NCBI RefSeq assembly: GCF_005144795.1
Contig: NZ_SWFJ01000001.1
Coordinates: 62,001-126,000, forward strand
Direction of reading: 5' to 3'
Origin: Streptococcus mitis
GTDB lineage: Bacteria; Bacillota; Bacilli; Lactobacillales; Streptococcaceae
Length of the DNA: 64,000 nucleotides
The position numbers and the translations under genes are program-made. Shown in pieces: positions 48,864 through 58,021 of this stretch (position 1 is the stretch's first letter; each line of letters begins with the position of its first letter). The notes beneath the pieces are model-generated. The model was given only the letters and a program-made list of their open reading frames with translations. It was not told where the DNA came from and searched no databases.

Positions 48864-49280
48864 TTATTTTTCTCGATTCATCCAAGTCATTCCTATACAA
48901 TTATAGGTGGATAAGATTTCAAAGCCCATAGAACGATAGAAGCCCAAGGTTCTTTCTGTCTGTTCTGTCACCAGCTGGACTTGATAGACATCTTTGTAAG
49001 CCTCTAAAGCCTCTTTCATTAGGGCACTACCAATCCCTTTACGCTGATAGATAGGTAAAACGATCAAATCCTGGACAAAAATCGATGAGAAACCATCTCC
49101 GACTAAACGGACCAAGCCCACCACAGTATCACCATCAAGCGCCACATAAATCACTAATGAATGAGATAAGGCCTGCTCCAGCATCTCTGATTGATCGGTA
49201 TAATTTGTCCAACCGGCAGCCTGATAGAGATGCAAAACATCCTCTAGCTTGACAAATTCTTGCTTTTTAATAGTGATCAT
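48864..49280 (-). CDS. GNAT-family N-acetyltransferase
   Basis: 138 aa; acetyl-CoA motif DLIVLPIYQRKGIGSALMKE (QRKGIG) and C-terminal TLGFYRSMGFE. Short single-domain enzyme of unknown substrate. Its stop lies 16 bases upstream of the csRNA C CiaR site. Twelve bases separate it from the next acetyltransferase gene upstream, so both are co-transcribed. Confidence 0.88.
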   Translation of the reverse strand: MITIKKQEFVKLEDVLHLYQAAGWTNYTDQSEMLEQALSHSLVIYVALDGDTVVGLVRLVGDGFSSIFVQDLIVLPIYQRKGIGSALMKEALEAYKDVYQVQLVTEQTERTLGFYRSMGFEILSTYNCIGMTWMNREK

Positions 49281-49291
49281 CTCAACCCCTC

Positions 49292-49987
49292 TTAAAACTC
49301 TCTCAAGCTCTTATACTGCCGCCCATTTTTATCAAAATTTTCAGGATCCAACCATGCTTCCAATCGAGCTTTGACTTGAAGCCAGTCCTTATCAATCGTA
49401 GACAACCAATTCGTATCCCTCGTACGCCCCTTATAAACCACTGCCTGACGGAAGGTTCCTTCATAGACAAATCCCAAACGCTCCGCAGCTCGTCTGGACG
49501 GTAGATTAAGAGAATCACATTTCCATTCGTAGCGACGATAGTTGAGTTCTTCAAAGACATAGCGAGCCAGGAGATACTGAGCTTCTGTCCCTATCCGTGT
49601 CCCCCTGAGTTTTGGAGAAAAAGTGACTGCTCCCACTTCTATTACTCGGTTATTCTGGTCAATGCGCATAAGAGAAAAAGTTCCCAAAGCCTTACCAGTT
49701 GACCTGTCTATGATTGCATAGTAAAAACGATCCTTACGAGCTAACATCTGATTTAAAAGGGTAACCAGCTCCTCCATATCTGCCACTGGTTCCTGAAAGA
49801 GGTAGGTCCACATCTCCCGAGGCGTATCAGGGCCATAAACAGCTAATAAATCCTCCGCATGCTTCTCCACTGAAAGAGCTTCTATTCGAGCATAACGCCC
49901 TTCTAAGAAATTAATAGAAGGCAATTCACCTGGAGTATAACCTTCCATTGACTCACCAATCATCTGACCATATTCGTTTACTGGCAT
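49292..49987 (-). CDS. RimJ/RimL-type N-acetyltransferase
   Basis: 231 aa; an acetyltransferase_3 domain at ~25-205 with VGAVTFSPKLRGTRIGTEAQ (RGTRIG cofactor loop) and the C-terminal NLPSRRAAERLGFVYEGTFR typical of RimL-like enzymes. AAGGAG precedes the ATG. Substrate unknown; RimJ/L homologues acetylate N-termini or small molecules. Confidence 0.88.
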   Translation of the reverse strand: MPVNEYGQMIGESMEGYTPGELPSINFLEGRYARIEALSVEKHAEDLLAVYGPDTPREMWTYLFQEPVADMEELVTLLNQMLARKDRFYYAIIDRSTGKALGTFSLMRIDQNNRVIEVGAVTFSPKLRGTRIGTEAQYLLARYVFEELNYRRYEWKCDSLNLPSRRAAERLGFVYEGTFRQAVVYKGRTRDTNWLSTIDKDWLQVKARLEAWLDPENFDKNGRQYKSLREF

Positions 49988-50081
49988 TTTTCTTCTCCTT
50001 GTTTTACGCTGAAAATACTATATCACAAATTGTTCTCTTTGGAAACTGGCACTGTCTTCAAACTTCATCCTCAACACTATA

Positions 50082-50501
50082 TTAGTGACCCGTTTTCTGT
50101 CTTTTATCCTCTAAGGCTTGATTAATTCGTTGGGTGAGTTTGTGAGTTTGCCAGATTTGATACAACCATATCAATCCATAAATTAACAAGAAAAAGAACC
50201 AAAGCAAGGGACTCCACAAGGCTGAACCCCAACCAAAAAATAGAGAGGTCAATACTAAAATAGTAGCTGTCACTAATAAATGAACTCCTACACGTATACT
50301 AAAAGCAAGAAACTCTAGCTTTTCAAGTATTAAAGTCAATACCCCCATAATTCCACCCATTAAAAACAGAGCTAGAATATTTTTTATCATTGGTTCAGGA
50401 TAGGTAATACCTGGATAAAACTGAGTCAACACCATCATACTCAAATAAAAGAAGGAAGCCGTACGCATTCCCGATACAAAATAATCAATTAATCGTTTCA
50501 T
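50082..50501 (-). CDS. DUF3021 membrane protein, partner of LytTR regulator
   Basis: 139 aa with four hydrophobic helices (about 10-28, 38-58, 65-88, 95-118) and a basic tail. Paired directly downstream of a LytTR gene, as in the HdrRM and BrsRM regulatory systems of S. mutans, where the membrane protein antagonises the regulator. That role is inferred from gene order and family. AGGAG precedes the ATG, 9 bases after the LytTR stop. Confidence 0.85.
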   Translation of the reverse strand: MKRLIDYFVSGMRTASFFYLSMMVLTQFYPGITYPEPMIKNILALFLMGGIMGVLTLILEKLEFLAFSIRVGVHLLVTATILVLTSLFFGWGSALWSPLLWFFFLLIYGLIWLYQIWQTHKLTQRINQALEDKRQKTGH

Positions 50502-50510
50502 GATTTTCTC

Positions 50511-50966
50511 CTATAAACCTAGATAATTCATTAAGGACTTAACGTATTTCCGACTCACACTAGATTTGATACCCCGAGTCATTTTAGCCATCATGTTCCC
50601 TGAAAAGCTATCCGATAATGACTCTAAATGGTCAATGTTTATAATTGAATGGCGTGATATCTGTATAAAGTTACGCCGATTAATCCGATTCTGAAAGTTT
50701 ATCAATGTTTCCTTAGTTTTATAAATCCCATCTACCGTATAAATGGTTAACAAGTTCTTATCGATATCTGCTAGAATAAGATCCTCAATCTTCACCATTA
50801 CCAGATGATCATCCGTTCGAATAGGAATGACCACCTGATTGGTCGTTGAAAATTGTTCTAAATACTCCATGACTTCCCTTGCTTGGTCGGTTAACTGAGC
50901 TGCCTGAATTACAATATGTGGGTCCTTTTCTGAAAACTCTGTCTTCATTTCAAAACGAATCTTCAT
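50511..50966 (-). CDS. LytTR-family DNA-binding regulator
   Basis: 151 aa, no receiver domain. LytTR domain from about residue 45 with VMVKIEDLILADIDKNLLTI, ETLINFQNRINRRNFIQISR and HSIINIDHLESLSDSFSGNM. N-terminal ~40 residues (EMKTEFSEKDPHIVIQAAQL) resemble those of the regulator at 6986. Forms a four-gene operon: ATPase, permease, LytTR, DUF3021. GGAGAG precedes the ATG. Confidence 0.9.
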   Translation of the reverse strand: MKIRFEMKTEFSEKDPHIVIQAAQLTDQAREVMEYLEQFSTTNQVVIPIRTDDHLVMVKIEDLILADIDKNLLTIYTVDGIYKTKETLINFQNRINRRNFIQISRHSIINIDHLESLSDSFSGNMMAKMTRGIKSSVSRKYVKSLMNYLGL

Positions 50967-50984
50967 TTTCTCTCCAATGTACTT

Positions 50985-51827
50985 TTATTTTCTCTTGCTA
51001 AATACTTTAACAAATAAAAGCCAAAGAAGAATAGCGACGAGACTGATAATAACCACTATAAAGTATGTCTCTTCCTTTGTCAATAGTTCTTGCCAGTTGA
51101 TTTGGATTCCCATTTTTTCTTGAAATTCCTGTAACAATCTGCTATTTCCTGTAAATGCAGTCTCTAATGGTTCTTTCATTAAAATTTGTCTATAGAGAGA
51201 AGCAATATAAGTTGCAGGGGTACACTTCATGATAATCTGTGCAAAATCAGGTAATACTCCAATAGGGACATAAGTTCCTACTAAAAATCCAGAAGCAGTT
51301 CCCACTATAGTTGCCAGTTTGCCAAGGCTGTCTACAGATTGAAAACGGTAAATCAAGAGAATATTTATCAAACTTGAAAGCAGACTACTTAACAACATAA
51401 TCAAAGCAATTTCCGGTAAATGACTGATAACTGGACTCTCTTTAAAATAAAGCCCCATAACAGCAAACATAAACACCTGCATGACAAAAGAGATGGCAAT
51501 ACTACTGATTAGATAGGACACCTGTAAACCCCAGCTACCTAAATCTGTCAAGAAGAGATCTTGATCCACTTGATTTTCACGATCCTGTACCATTTGTGTA
51601 AGAGCCGTAAAACTGGTTGTAATCCCAGTTACAGCCAAGGTCCCACCCATCAGCCAGTTATTTAAAAGGTTCGTATTATCAGGGAGTTGGAACCAAGCAT
51701 CCGTCAAGTTCTTCTGCAAAAAAATGATATAAAGGAGGAAGGAAATCAATGCCCCCAATAATGAGAAAAATACTCCTGAACGATTACGAAAATATAAGAT
51801 AAAATTCCGTTTCAATAAAGCTAACAT
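50985..51827 (-). CDS. ABC-2 type permease
   Basis: 280 aa with six predicted helices and a large first outer loop (about 40-60). It shares one base with the ATPase stop (TAATG). Encoded between the ATPase and the LytTR/DUF3021 pair. Substrate unknown; the setting suggests export of, or immunity to, a peptide or bacteriocin. Confidence 0.87.
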   Translation of the reverse strand: MLALLKRNFILYFRNRSGVFFSLLGALISFLLYIIFLQKNLTDAWFQLPDNTNLLNNWLMGGTLAVTGITTSFTALTQMVQDRENQVDQDLFLTDLGSWGLQVSYLISSIAISFVMQVFMFAVMGLYFKESPVISHLPEIALIMLLSSLLSSLINILLIYRFQSVDSLGKLATIVGTASGFLVGTYVPIGVLPDFAQIIMKCTPATYIASLYRQILMKEPLETAFTGNSRLLQEFQEKMGIQINWQELLTKEETYFIVVIISLVAILLWLLFVKVFSKRK

Positions 51828-52693
51828 TAGCGAACCTCTCTTCCTGTAAGTGCAATAAAGGCATCATCCATGGTACCTGGACGAAACTCAAAAGAATCAA
51901 TTTCTTCTCGTACTTTTGCCAAATATTCAATAGCTTCCAGTAATGTCCTTGGATAAAAAAGATATTCCAACTCATTTTCTTCCTTTACTGTCATTTCAGT
52001 CTGTAGCAACTTTTCTAAATCCTTCATTTCCTTAAAACGAATTTTTAGAATATTAGATGCATACTGACTTTTAATAACCGTCGCAGAACCTTGCGCAATC
52101 ACTTTCCCATGATCAACGATATAAATTTGATCCGCTTCATCCGATTCATCTAGATAATGAGTCGTTAAGATAATAGTCATCCCTTCATCCTTTTGTAGTC
52201 GAGACAGTAAATCCCAAATGGCTTTGCGAGTCTGAATATCTAGACCTGTCGTTGGTTCATCTAAGAAAAGAATATCTGGCTGTGAAAGAAGAGCACGCGC
52301 AATATCAACCCTACGTTTTTGCCCACCTGACAAAGTCCCATATAGTTGCTTCTGGAAAGCAGTCAAACCCAGTTGATGGATCAAATCATCCACACGACTT
52401 GCTACAATCTCCTTATACTGTTGAGCACGAATCGTAAGATTTTCTCTAACCGTCAACATCTCATCCAGTACACTAGCTTGAAAAACAACTCCGATTTTCG
52501 TATTTGGCGCATATCGAATCTGACCTTTTGTAGGCTTTTTCAAACCGATTAACATGGAAATGGTGGTTGATTTTCCTGCACCATTTGGACCCAAAATAGC
52601 ATTAAAACTCCCTTTTTCAAACTCTAACTGAATATCGTCAACAGCCATATGATCGCCGTAACGTTTAGTCAAATGTTTAGCTTGTAAAATCAT
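51827..52693 (-). CDS. ABC transporter ATPase
   Basis: 288 aa. Walker A GPNGAGKST, signature LSGGQKRRVDIARAL, Walker B ILFLDEPTTGLD, H-loop LTTHYLDESDEAD. C-terminal ~80 residues beyond the nucleotide-binding domain are of the DrrA/CcmA type. First gene of the operon, with AGGAGG before the ATG and LytTR-type repeats 70-95 bases upstream. Confidence 0.92.
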   Translation of the reverse strand: MILQAKHLTKRYGDHMAVDDIQLEFEKGSFNAILGPNGAGKSTTISMLIGLKKPTKGQIRYAPNTKIGVVFQASVLDEMLTVRENLTIRAQQYKEIVASRVDDLIHQLGLTAFQKQLYGTLSGGQKRRVDIARALLSQPDILFLDEPTTGLDIQTRKAIWDLLSRLQKDEGMTIILTTHYLDESDEADQIYIVDHGKVIAQGSATVIKSQYASNILKIRFKEMKDLEKLLQTEMTVKEENELEYLFYPRTLLEAIEYLAKVREEIDSFEFRPGTMDDAFIALTGREVR

Positions 52694-52760
52694 ATTTATT
52701 TCCTCCTCTTTACCTCATCAGTTTAACAAAAAGTATGAAAGAAAAATCGACTTTTGAGAT

Positions 52761-52789
52761 AAGTGGTTAAAATGAGAGGTTAAGTGGTG
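52761..52789 (-). promoter_or_regulatory. LytTR direct repeats upstream of the ABC-LytTR operon
   Basis: AAGTGGTT (52761-52768) and AAGTGGTG (52782-52789), start-to-start distance 21 bp (plus-strand reading). Same half-site and period as at 7494-7522. The promoter itself is less clear (CATACT as possible -10). Confidence 0.7.
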
Positions 52790-52998
52790 AGATGATTAGG
52801 GTTAAGTTAAAGTAGAGAAGGCTACAGCCATTTTTCTCCTACCGAATTGCTAAATGAAGCTTAAAAACACTCACAAGAACACATTATATTTTTAAATATG
52901 CGCTATAAAAGAGATGTTTTATCGCATCTGGCCGAAAAATTCAAGAATCGGTAGTATTATTCTCGACAAATCAAACAATAAAAAATTAACTAGAAATC

Positions 52999-53118
52999 AT
53001 GACACACAATCCCTTCTATCAAAATGAAACTGCTGAATATGATATGATTGAATTTGAAGCAAGTAAGTATTGTCCTGAATTTGAAACTTCCATTAGCCAA
53101 ATTTTTGACGACAAGTAA
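52999..53118 (+). CDS. Possible 39-aa protein or gene remnant
   Basis: ATG-initiated frame of 39 codons, acidic (MTHNPFYQNETAEYD start; SQIFDDK end), followed by a good terminator at 53166-53195. No Shine-Dalgarno sequence is visible. Composition looks protein-like and the terminator supports transcription in this direction, but it may be the tail of a decayed gene. The rest of 52694-53363 holds only the LytTR repeats and A/T-rich sequence without clear content. Confidence 0.35.
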   Translation: MTHNPFYQNETAEYDMIEFEASKYCPEFETSISQIFDDK

Positions 53119-53165
53119 ATCTATTAGGAAATAATAGATGAAAAGAATTTTCAATACAAGCAAAA

Positions 53166-53195
53166 AACAGCTCTTTTTATCCGAGAAGAGCTGTT
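53166..53195 (+). terminator. Intrinsic terminator
   Basis: Perfect 10-bp arms AACAGCTCTT / AAGAGCTGTT followed by CTATTTT. Confidence 0.75.
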
Positions 53196-53363
53196 CTATT
53201 TTATGAAAGAGAAAGTCACTAGTAACTCTTGTAGTTCTCTCTACGTTTTTACTGTTTGAGTTCAAATTTCTCTTGTTTGAACAATTGCTTTTGTAGACTG
53301 GACTACCAACTAGAACTGTGTTTTTATCTTAGTTGGGACTATTATAGTACGGTTCAGCACTAT

Positions 53364-54596
53364 CTACAAATTTTTCAGATATGTATCAAAATAATTTATC
53401 GTGGCAAACCATGAGTCCACACTTTCTTTCATTAATAAGCGCCAATCTTTTCGATAACGATGATTCGGTTGATAAGCAACCGTCAACATATGCCCTGTTT
53501 CATGGTATTTTTTAAACAAAATGGATTCCCCTTTATAGTGTGAAATGATATCATCTATCGCGGATGATGCATTCCATATTTCATCAACATCACTTCCTAG
53601 TAATAATAAAGGAGAGGCAATTTTACTCACATCAATCTGAGCCCTACTGTCTTCAGGAATCTGTTTTCCAAAAAACTTGTTTAACAAATAATTTCCTAAC
53701 TGAAATTTTTGATACGGAAGTTCCTTTTGTAAATATGTCCAAGAAGATGAATGAGAGTTGAGTTTTCCCTTTATTCCCTCAAATATTACATTTGAGGGGG
53801 AATTGAGTACCAAACATTGCACATCTTCCAAAATACTTTGTCCAGCCAGAACAAGCTCTGCTCCTTTAGAGCGACCATATATTCCTATTTTTGTATTATC
53901 AACTTGAGGATGATGATATAGAAAATCTTTCGCCTCTTCCAGAGATTCTATCGGAATGCGTTCTAAATTTGGGGGTAATCCCTCTAAACCAAAATAAGCT
54001 ATCGCAAGACAAATATAGCCCCTAGAAGATAAAAGTTGGGCAATATTCTGAGCTTTTTCAATTCTTCCCTCACTACCGCTAACAATAATCACGGCTGGCG
54101 CCCTTCTTAACTTTTCATCATAAAATAATCGACCTTGAAAATGCTTGTCATAAATATCTTGATACCTTATTCCCAGATTCATATAACGCCTTACAAAACT
54201 TTGCTCCGCGACCACATCTTTCCCCAGCCTGATTTTAATTTCAATACCAAAATAATCTCGCAATGGAATTCTATCAAGAGAACTAGGTAATCTCCTTTTC
54301 CTATTCTTTAACGGCTTCGCATTAAAGAATAAGCCCATTTCTGAAACGCCTTTATAAGATCCTGAAATAGATGCTGTCTGAGAGGTATCAATCATACCGT
54401 CCTGATCAGATAAAAAAATGGCAGTTGATTTCCATATAACATCATGATCTAAAAGCAAGGGAGCATTTATACAGTAATAATCAGACAGGTACATTTCTAC
54501 ACAATACATTGCCCTTGGTTCTAAACCATTAATAGCAATATAAAAAGATTCATCCGCTAAATCTGTTTGTGAAATCAGTTCTATGTTTACAGTCAT
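53364..54596 (-). CDS. Acyl-CoA thioester hydrolase / BAAT-like alpha/beta-hydrolase
   Basis: 410 aa. N-terminal ~135 residues resemble the BAAT/acyl-CoA thioesterase accessory domain (beta-rich, EPRAMYCVEMYLSD); the C-terminal alpha/beta-hydrolase has nucleophile S243 in GRSKG, acid D336 or D338 in LLLGSDVDEIW and H369 in YHETGHM. Such enzymes hydrolyse acyl-CoA or transfer acyl groups; the bacterial substrate is unknown. It lies 56 bases downstream of a MarR gene and carries a matching palindrome before its own start, so it is the repressor's likely target. AAGGAG precedes the ATG. Confidence 0.85.
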   Translation of the reverse strand: MTVNIELISQTDLADESFYIAINGLEPRAMYCVEMYLSDYYCINAPLLLDHDVIWKSTAIFLSDQDGMIDTSQTASISGSYKGVSEMGLFFNAKPLKNRKRRLPSSLDRIPLRDYFGIEIKIRLGKDVVAEQSFVRRYMNLGIRYQDIYDKHFQGRLFYDEKLRRAPAVIIVSGSEGRIEKAQNIAQLLSSRGYICLAIAYFGLEGLPPNLERIPIESLEEAKDFLYHHPQVDNTKIGIYGRSKGAELVLAGQSILEDVQCLVLNSPSNVIFEGIKGKLNSHSSSWTYLQKELPYQKFQLGNYLLNKFFGKQIPEDSRAQIDVSKIASPLLLLGSDVDEIWNASSAIDDIISHYKGESILFKKYHETGHMLTVAYQPNHRYRKDWRLLMKESVDSWFATINYFDTYLKNL

Positions 54597-54608
54597 GTCT
54601 TCTCCTTT

Positions 54609-54627
54609 TTGTTAATTTACTTAACAA
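54609..54627 (-). promoter_or_regulatory. MarR operator before the hydrolase gene
   Basis: Perfect 7-bp arms TTGTTAA / TTAACAA with a 5-bp centre, 13 bases before the ATG. Same half-site as at 55122-55142. Confidence 0.72.
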
Positions 54628-54652
54628 TTATATTTGAAATTTACCGTGACTT

Positions 54653-55108
54653 TTACCACGGTAATTCTCCCCACACCTTTTCAATATCATCCATCAATTT
54701 CACAACTGTTTTAAGTTCCACCTCGCTATAGTTGTTTAAAACTGAAAAGATTGATTTTTCAATATATGCTTGTTGCTCCTTATGGATTTTAAAAATTTCG
54801 ATGCCTTTTTCAGATAATCTCAAATATTTATTTTTCCCATTATTCGGATCAAAATCAAAAACAACTAAATTTTTTTGAATCAATCTTCTAACACTTTGAG
54901 TTATTGCACTTCTCGAAACTTCTAATAATTCAGATAATTTTACTAGATTTAAGGGTTGATTTTTCCCAATCACAACAATCAAATGCACCTCATTCAACGT
55001 AATAGATTTGTCAACACCACTTTTATGTTGATTTTTTTTTAACTGGTCAAACGCTAAAATAAATCTATTGAAGCGATTATTAAATGCAATAAATTCTTTT
55101 TTATCCAT
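54653..55108 (-). CDS. MarR-family repressor
   Basis: 151 aa winged-helix regulator. Recognition region KLSELLEVSRSAITQSVRRL, wing FDFDPNNGKNKYLRLSEKG. Palindromes with the same half-site lie before this gene and before the hydrolase gene, indicating autoregulation and control of the hydrolase. The ligand may be an acyl compound, by analogy with fatty-acid-responsive MarR proteins; this is inference. Confidence 0.9.
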   Translation of the reverse strand: MDKKEFIAFNNRFNRFILAFDQLKKNQHKSGVDKSITLNEVHLIVVIGKNQPLNLVKLSELLEVSRSAITQSVRRLIQKNLVVFDFDPNNGKNKYLRLSEKGIEIFKIHKEQQAYIEKSIFSVLNNYSEVELKTVVKLMDDIEKVWGELPW

Positions 55109-55121
55109 AATCTCTCTTCCC

Positions 55122-55142
55122 TTTGTTAATCATATTAACAAA
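55122..55142 (-). promoter_or_regulatory. MarR operator before its own gene
   Basis: Perfect 9-bp arms TTTGTTAAT and ATTAACAAA around a 3-bp centre, 14 bases before the ATG. Confidence 0.75.
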
Positions 55143-55166
55143 ATAGAAACTTCCTGTCAAATAAAA

Positions 55167-55194
55167 AATCCTCCAGATTCTACTCTGAAGGATT
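55167..55194 (-). terminator. leuS terminator
   Basis: AATCCTTCAGA / TCTGGAGGATT stem followed by TTTTATTT on the minus strand. Confidence 0.85.
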
Positions 55195-55200
55195 CCTATC

Positions 55201-57702
55201 TTATTTCACAACAATGTTAACTAATTTATTCGGTACCGCAATCACTTTCACGATTTCCTTACCATCAATTTCTGCTTTGACTTTTTCATCCGCTAGAGCA
55301 ATTTCTTGCAATTCTTCGCGTGATAGGTCTTTGACTACCATGAGTTTAGCACGAACTTTTCCTTTGATTTGGACAACGATTTCGATTTCGTCTTCAACTA
55401 ATTTGCTTTCATCCCAAGTTGGCCAAGCTACATAAGAGATAGATTCTCCTGTTGCTGCAAGAGTTTGCCAGAGCTCTTCTGCCAAGTGAGGTGCAAATGG
55501 GGCAATCAATTGGATAAATCCTTTGGCATAGTCAACATAGAGCTTGTCTTCCTTGTTAGCCGCATTAACAAAGACCATAAGTTGGGCAATGGCTGTGTTG
55601 AATTTCAATGATTCGATTTGCTCTGTGACAGCTTTGACTGTTTCGTTGTAAACCTTGTCAAGAGCGCCATTGTTTTCCGCAAGGATTTCTTTACTTGTAA
55701 TCAAACGGTAAACACGGTCAAGGAATTTACGGCTTCCTTCCAGACCTTCTTCTGACCAAGCAATCGAAGCATCAAGTGGTCCCATAAACATTTCATAAAC
55801 ACGAAGGGTATCGGCACCGTATTGTTCTACCACATCGTCTGGGTTAACAACGTTCTTGAGGGACTTAGACATCTTGGCTGGCGCTTGTTCCAATTCTTCT
55901 CCTGTTTCCACATGGAAGAAGGAACCGTCACGTTTTTCAACCTTGTCAGTTGCCACAAGAGCCCCACGGTGGTCACGGTAGCTAGTTCCCAAAATCATTC
56001 CTTGGTTAAAGAGTTTTTGGAATGGTTCCTTAGTTGGAACAACACCGAGGTCATAGAGGAATTTGTGCCAGAAACGAGCGTAAAGCAAGTGAAGAACAGC
56101 ATGCTCTGCTCCCCCCACGTAGATATCTACTGGCAACCATTGTTTGAGGAGGTCCTCATCAGCCAATTTCTCAGTATTGTGTGGGTCAATATAGCGGAGG
56201 TAGTACCAGCTTGAACCTGCCCATTGTGGCATGGTGTTGGTTTCACGACGACCTTTGACACCATCTGCACGAGTCACTTCAAGCCAATCTGTCAAGTTAG
56301 CTAGTGGACTTTCCCCTGTCCCTGAAGGGCGGATATCCTTGGTTACAGGCAAGACAAGTGGCAATTCACTTTCAGGAACAGCAGTTGAAGTCCCATCTTC
56401 CCAATGAATAATTGGGATTGGCTCACCCCAGTAACGTTGACGGCTAAAGAGCCAGTCGCGGAGACGGTAGGTAACCTTCTCTTGTCCACAACCTTTCTCT
56501 TCCAACCAAGCCACAATCTTAGCAATTGCATCTTCTTTGTTGAGTCCATCTAGGAAGTCTGAATTGACATGAAGGCCATCTTCTGTGTAGGCAGCTTCTG
56601 CTACATTTCCACCTTCCAGCACCTCTACGATTGGAAGGTCAAATTGTTTGGCAAATTCCCAGTCACGTTGGTCGTGGGCAGGAACAGCCATTACCGCACC
56701 TGTTCCATAACTAGCAAGAACATAGTCCGCAATCCAAATTGGGATTTCCTTACCATTGACAGGGTTGATGGCATAAGCACCAGTCCAAACCCCTGTTTTT
56801 TCTTTGGCAAGGTCTGTACGAGCCAAGTCAGACTTGAGGCTAGCTTGGTGTTTGTAGTCTGCTACTGCCTCTGCTTGCTCTGAACTTGTGATAGCGTCTA
56901 CTAATTCATGTTCAGGTGCCAAAACAGTGAAAGTCGCACCGAAAAGGGTATCTGGACGAGTGGTAAAGACTGTGAATTCCTTGTCTGTTCCCTTAACTTT
57001 AAAAGTTACATTAGCACCAGTTGATTTACCAATCCAGTTGCGTTGCATGTCCTTGATGGACTCTGGCCAGTCAAGCTCGTCTAAGTCATTGAGCAAGCGC
57101 TCCGCATAGGCCGTAATTTTGAGCATCCATTGACGCATCGGTTTACGGACAACTGGATAACCTCCACGCTCAGATGTTCCATCAGGAAGAACCTCTTCGT
57201 TGGCGATGGCTGTTCCCAATTCCTCAACCCAGTTTACTGGCACTTCAGCTTCATAGGCCAAGCCTTTTTCATAAAGCTTAGTGAAAATCCATTGCGTCCA
57301 TTTGTAGTAATTTGGATCTGTTGTATTGACTTCACGATCCCAGTCATAAGAAAATCCAAGCGCATTGATTTGTCGTTTGAAGTTGGCAATATTTTCCGCT
57401 GTAAATTCTGCTGGGTCATTACCTGTATCCATAGCGTATTGCTCTGCAGGCAAACCAAAAGCATCCCAACCCATTGGGTGAAGGACATTGTAGCCTTGCG
57501 CACGTTTGTAACGGCTGAGGATATCGGTTGCTGTATAGCCTTCTGGGTGTCCTACGTGCAGACCCGCTCCAGATGGATAAGGGAACATATCAAGCGCATA
57601 AAACTTTGGTTTTGATGCATCTGTTCCTGTCTTAAAGGTATGATGTTCTGCCCAGTAGCCCTGCCACTTAGGCTCAATTTCTTTATGATTGTAAAAACTC
57701 AT
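55201..57702 (-). CDS. leuS: Leucyl-tRNA synthetase
   Basis: 833 aa class I synthetase. HVGH (49-52) in [16 protein letters not shown], the CP1 editing domain ([27 protein letters not shown]), and KMSKS in [15 protein letters not shown] are intact. The leader is short (about 23 bases after the extended -10 TGGTATAAT at 57736-57731), so no T-box riboswitch is present here. Confidence 0.98.
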   Translation of the reverse strand: MSFYNHKEIEPKWQGYWAEHHTFKTGTDASKPKFYALDMFPYPSGAGLHVGHPEGYTATDILSRYKRAQGYNVLHPMGWDAFGLPAEQYAMDTGNDPAEFTAENIANFKRQINALGFSYDWDREVNTTDPNYYKWTQWIFTKLYEKGLAYEAEVPVNWVEELGTAIANEEVLPDGTSERGGYPVVRKPMRQWMLKITAYAERLLNDLDELDWPESIKDMQRNWIGKSTGANVTFKVKGTDKEFTVFTTRPDTLFGATFTVLAPEHELVDAITSSEQAEAVADYKHQASLKSDLARTDLAKEKTGVWTGAYAINPVNGKEIPIWIADYVLASYGTGAVMAVPAHDQRDWEFAKQFDLPIVEVLEGGNVAEAAYTEDGLHVNSDFLDGLNKEDAIAKIVAWLEEKGCGQEKVTYRLRDWLFSRQRYWGEPIPIIHWEDGTSTAVPESELPLVLPVTKDIRPSGTGESPLANLTDWLEVTRADGVKGRRETNTMPQWAGSSWYYLRYIDPHNTEKLADEDLLKQWLPVDIYVGGAEHAVLHLLYARFWHKFLYDLGVVPTKEPFQKLFNQGMILGTSYRDHRGALVATDKVEKRDGSFFHVETGEELEQAPAKMSKSLKNVVNPDDVVEQYGADTLRVYEMFMGPLDASIAWSEEGLEGSRKFLDRVYRLITSKEILAENNGALDKVYNETVKAVTEQIESLKFNTAIAQLMVFVNAANKEDKLYVDYAKGFIQLIAPFAPHLAEELWQTLAATGESISYVAWPTWDESKLVEDEIEIVVQIKGKVRAKLMVVKDLSREELQEIALADEKVKAEIDGKEIVKVIAVPNKLVNIVVK

Positions 57703-58021
57703 GGTCTCTCTCCAATTTTGTGATGCTACTATTATACCATTTTTGAGGGAATTTGAAAGACGAGAAATGTTCTTTTGGGCTTGGATGGTAAGAAAGTTCG
57801 AATAGCAAATCCAACTTATTTAGCAGTATAAAAAATTAGCTAGCACTTGAAATTAACTTATATCGATTATTTGTCTCTTCCATCTTTTCCCCCTAGCGTC
57901 TTTGACTCATATTCCCAGTTTTAGATTTCTTTAAGGTTTTTATTATATCCTATAGAACTCTGCAAATTATAAATATTAAGCAAGTTGTGGAGTGAAAATG
58001 TTCGTAAAAAAGGAGATTCTT
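57703..58021. promoter_or_regulatory. Intergenic region between divergent leuS and iron-type ABC operon
   Basis: Contains the leuS promoter -10 (57731-57736). On the plus strand I see no clear consensus promoter for the ABC operon; TATATC and TATAGA near 57943-57957 are possible -10 boxes. No Fur-box-like palindrome was found by eye. Confidence 0.4.

Noticed and set aside
52990..53265. 91-codon minus-strand frame
   Set aside because: It runs across a perfect terminator stem and has no ribosome binding site; composition is that of A/T-rich noncoding DNA.
57703..57730. T-box riboswitch for leuS
   Set aside because: The leader after the TATAAT box is only about 23 bases.
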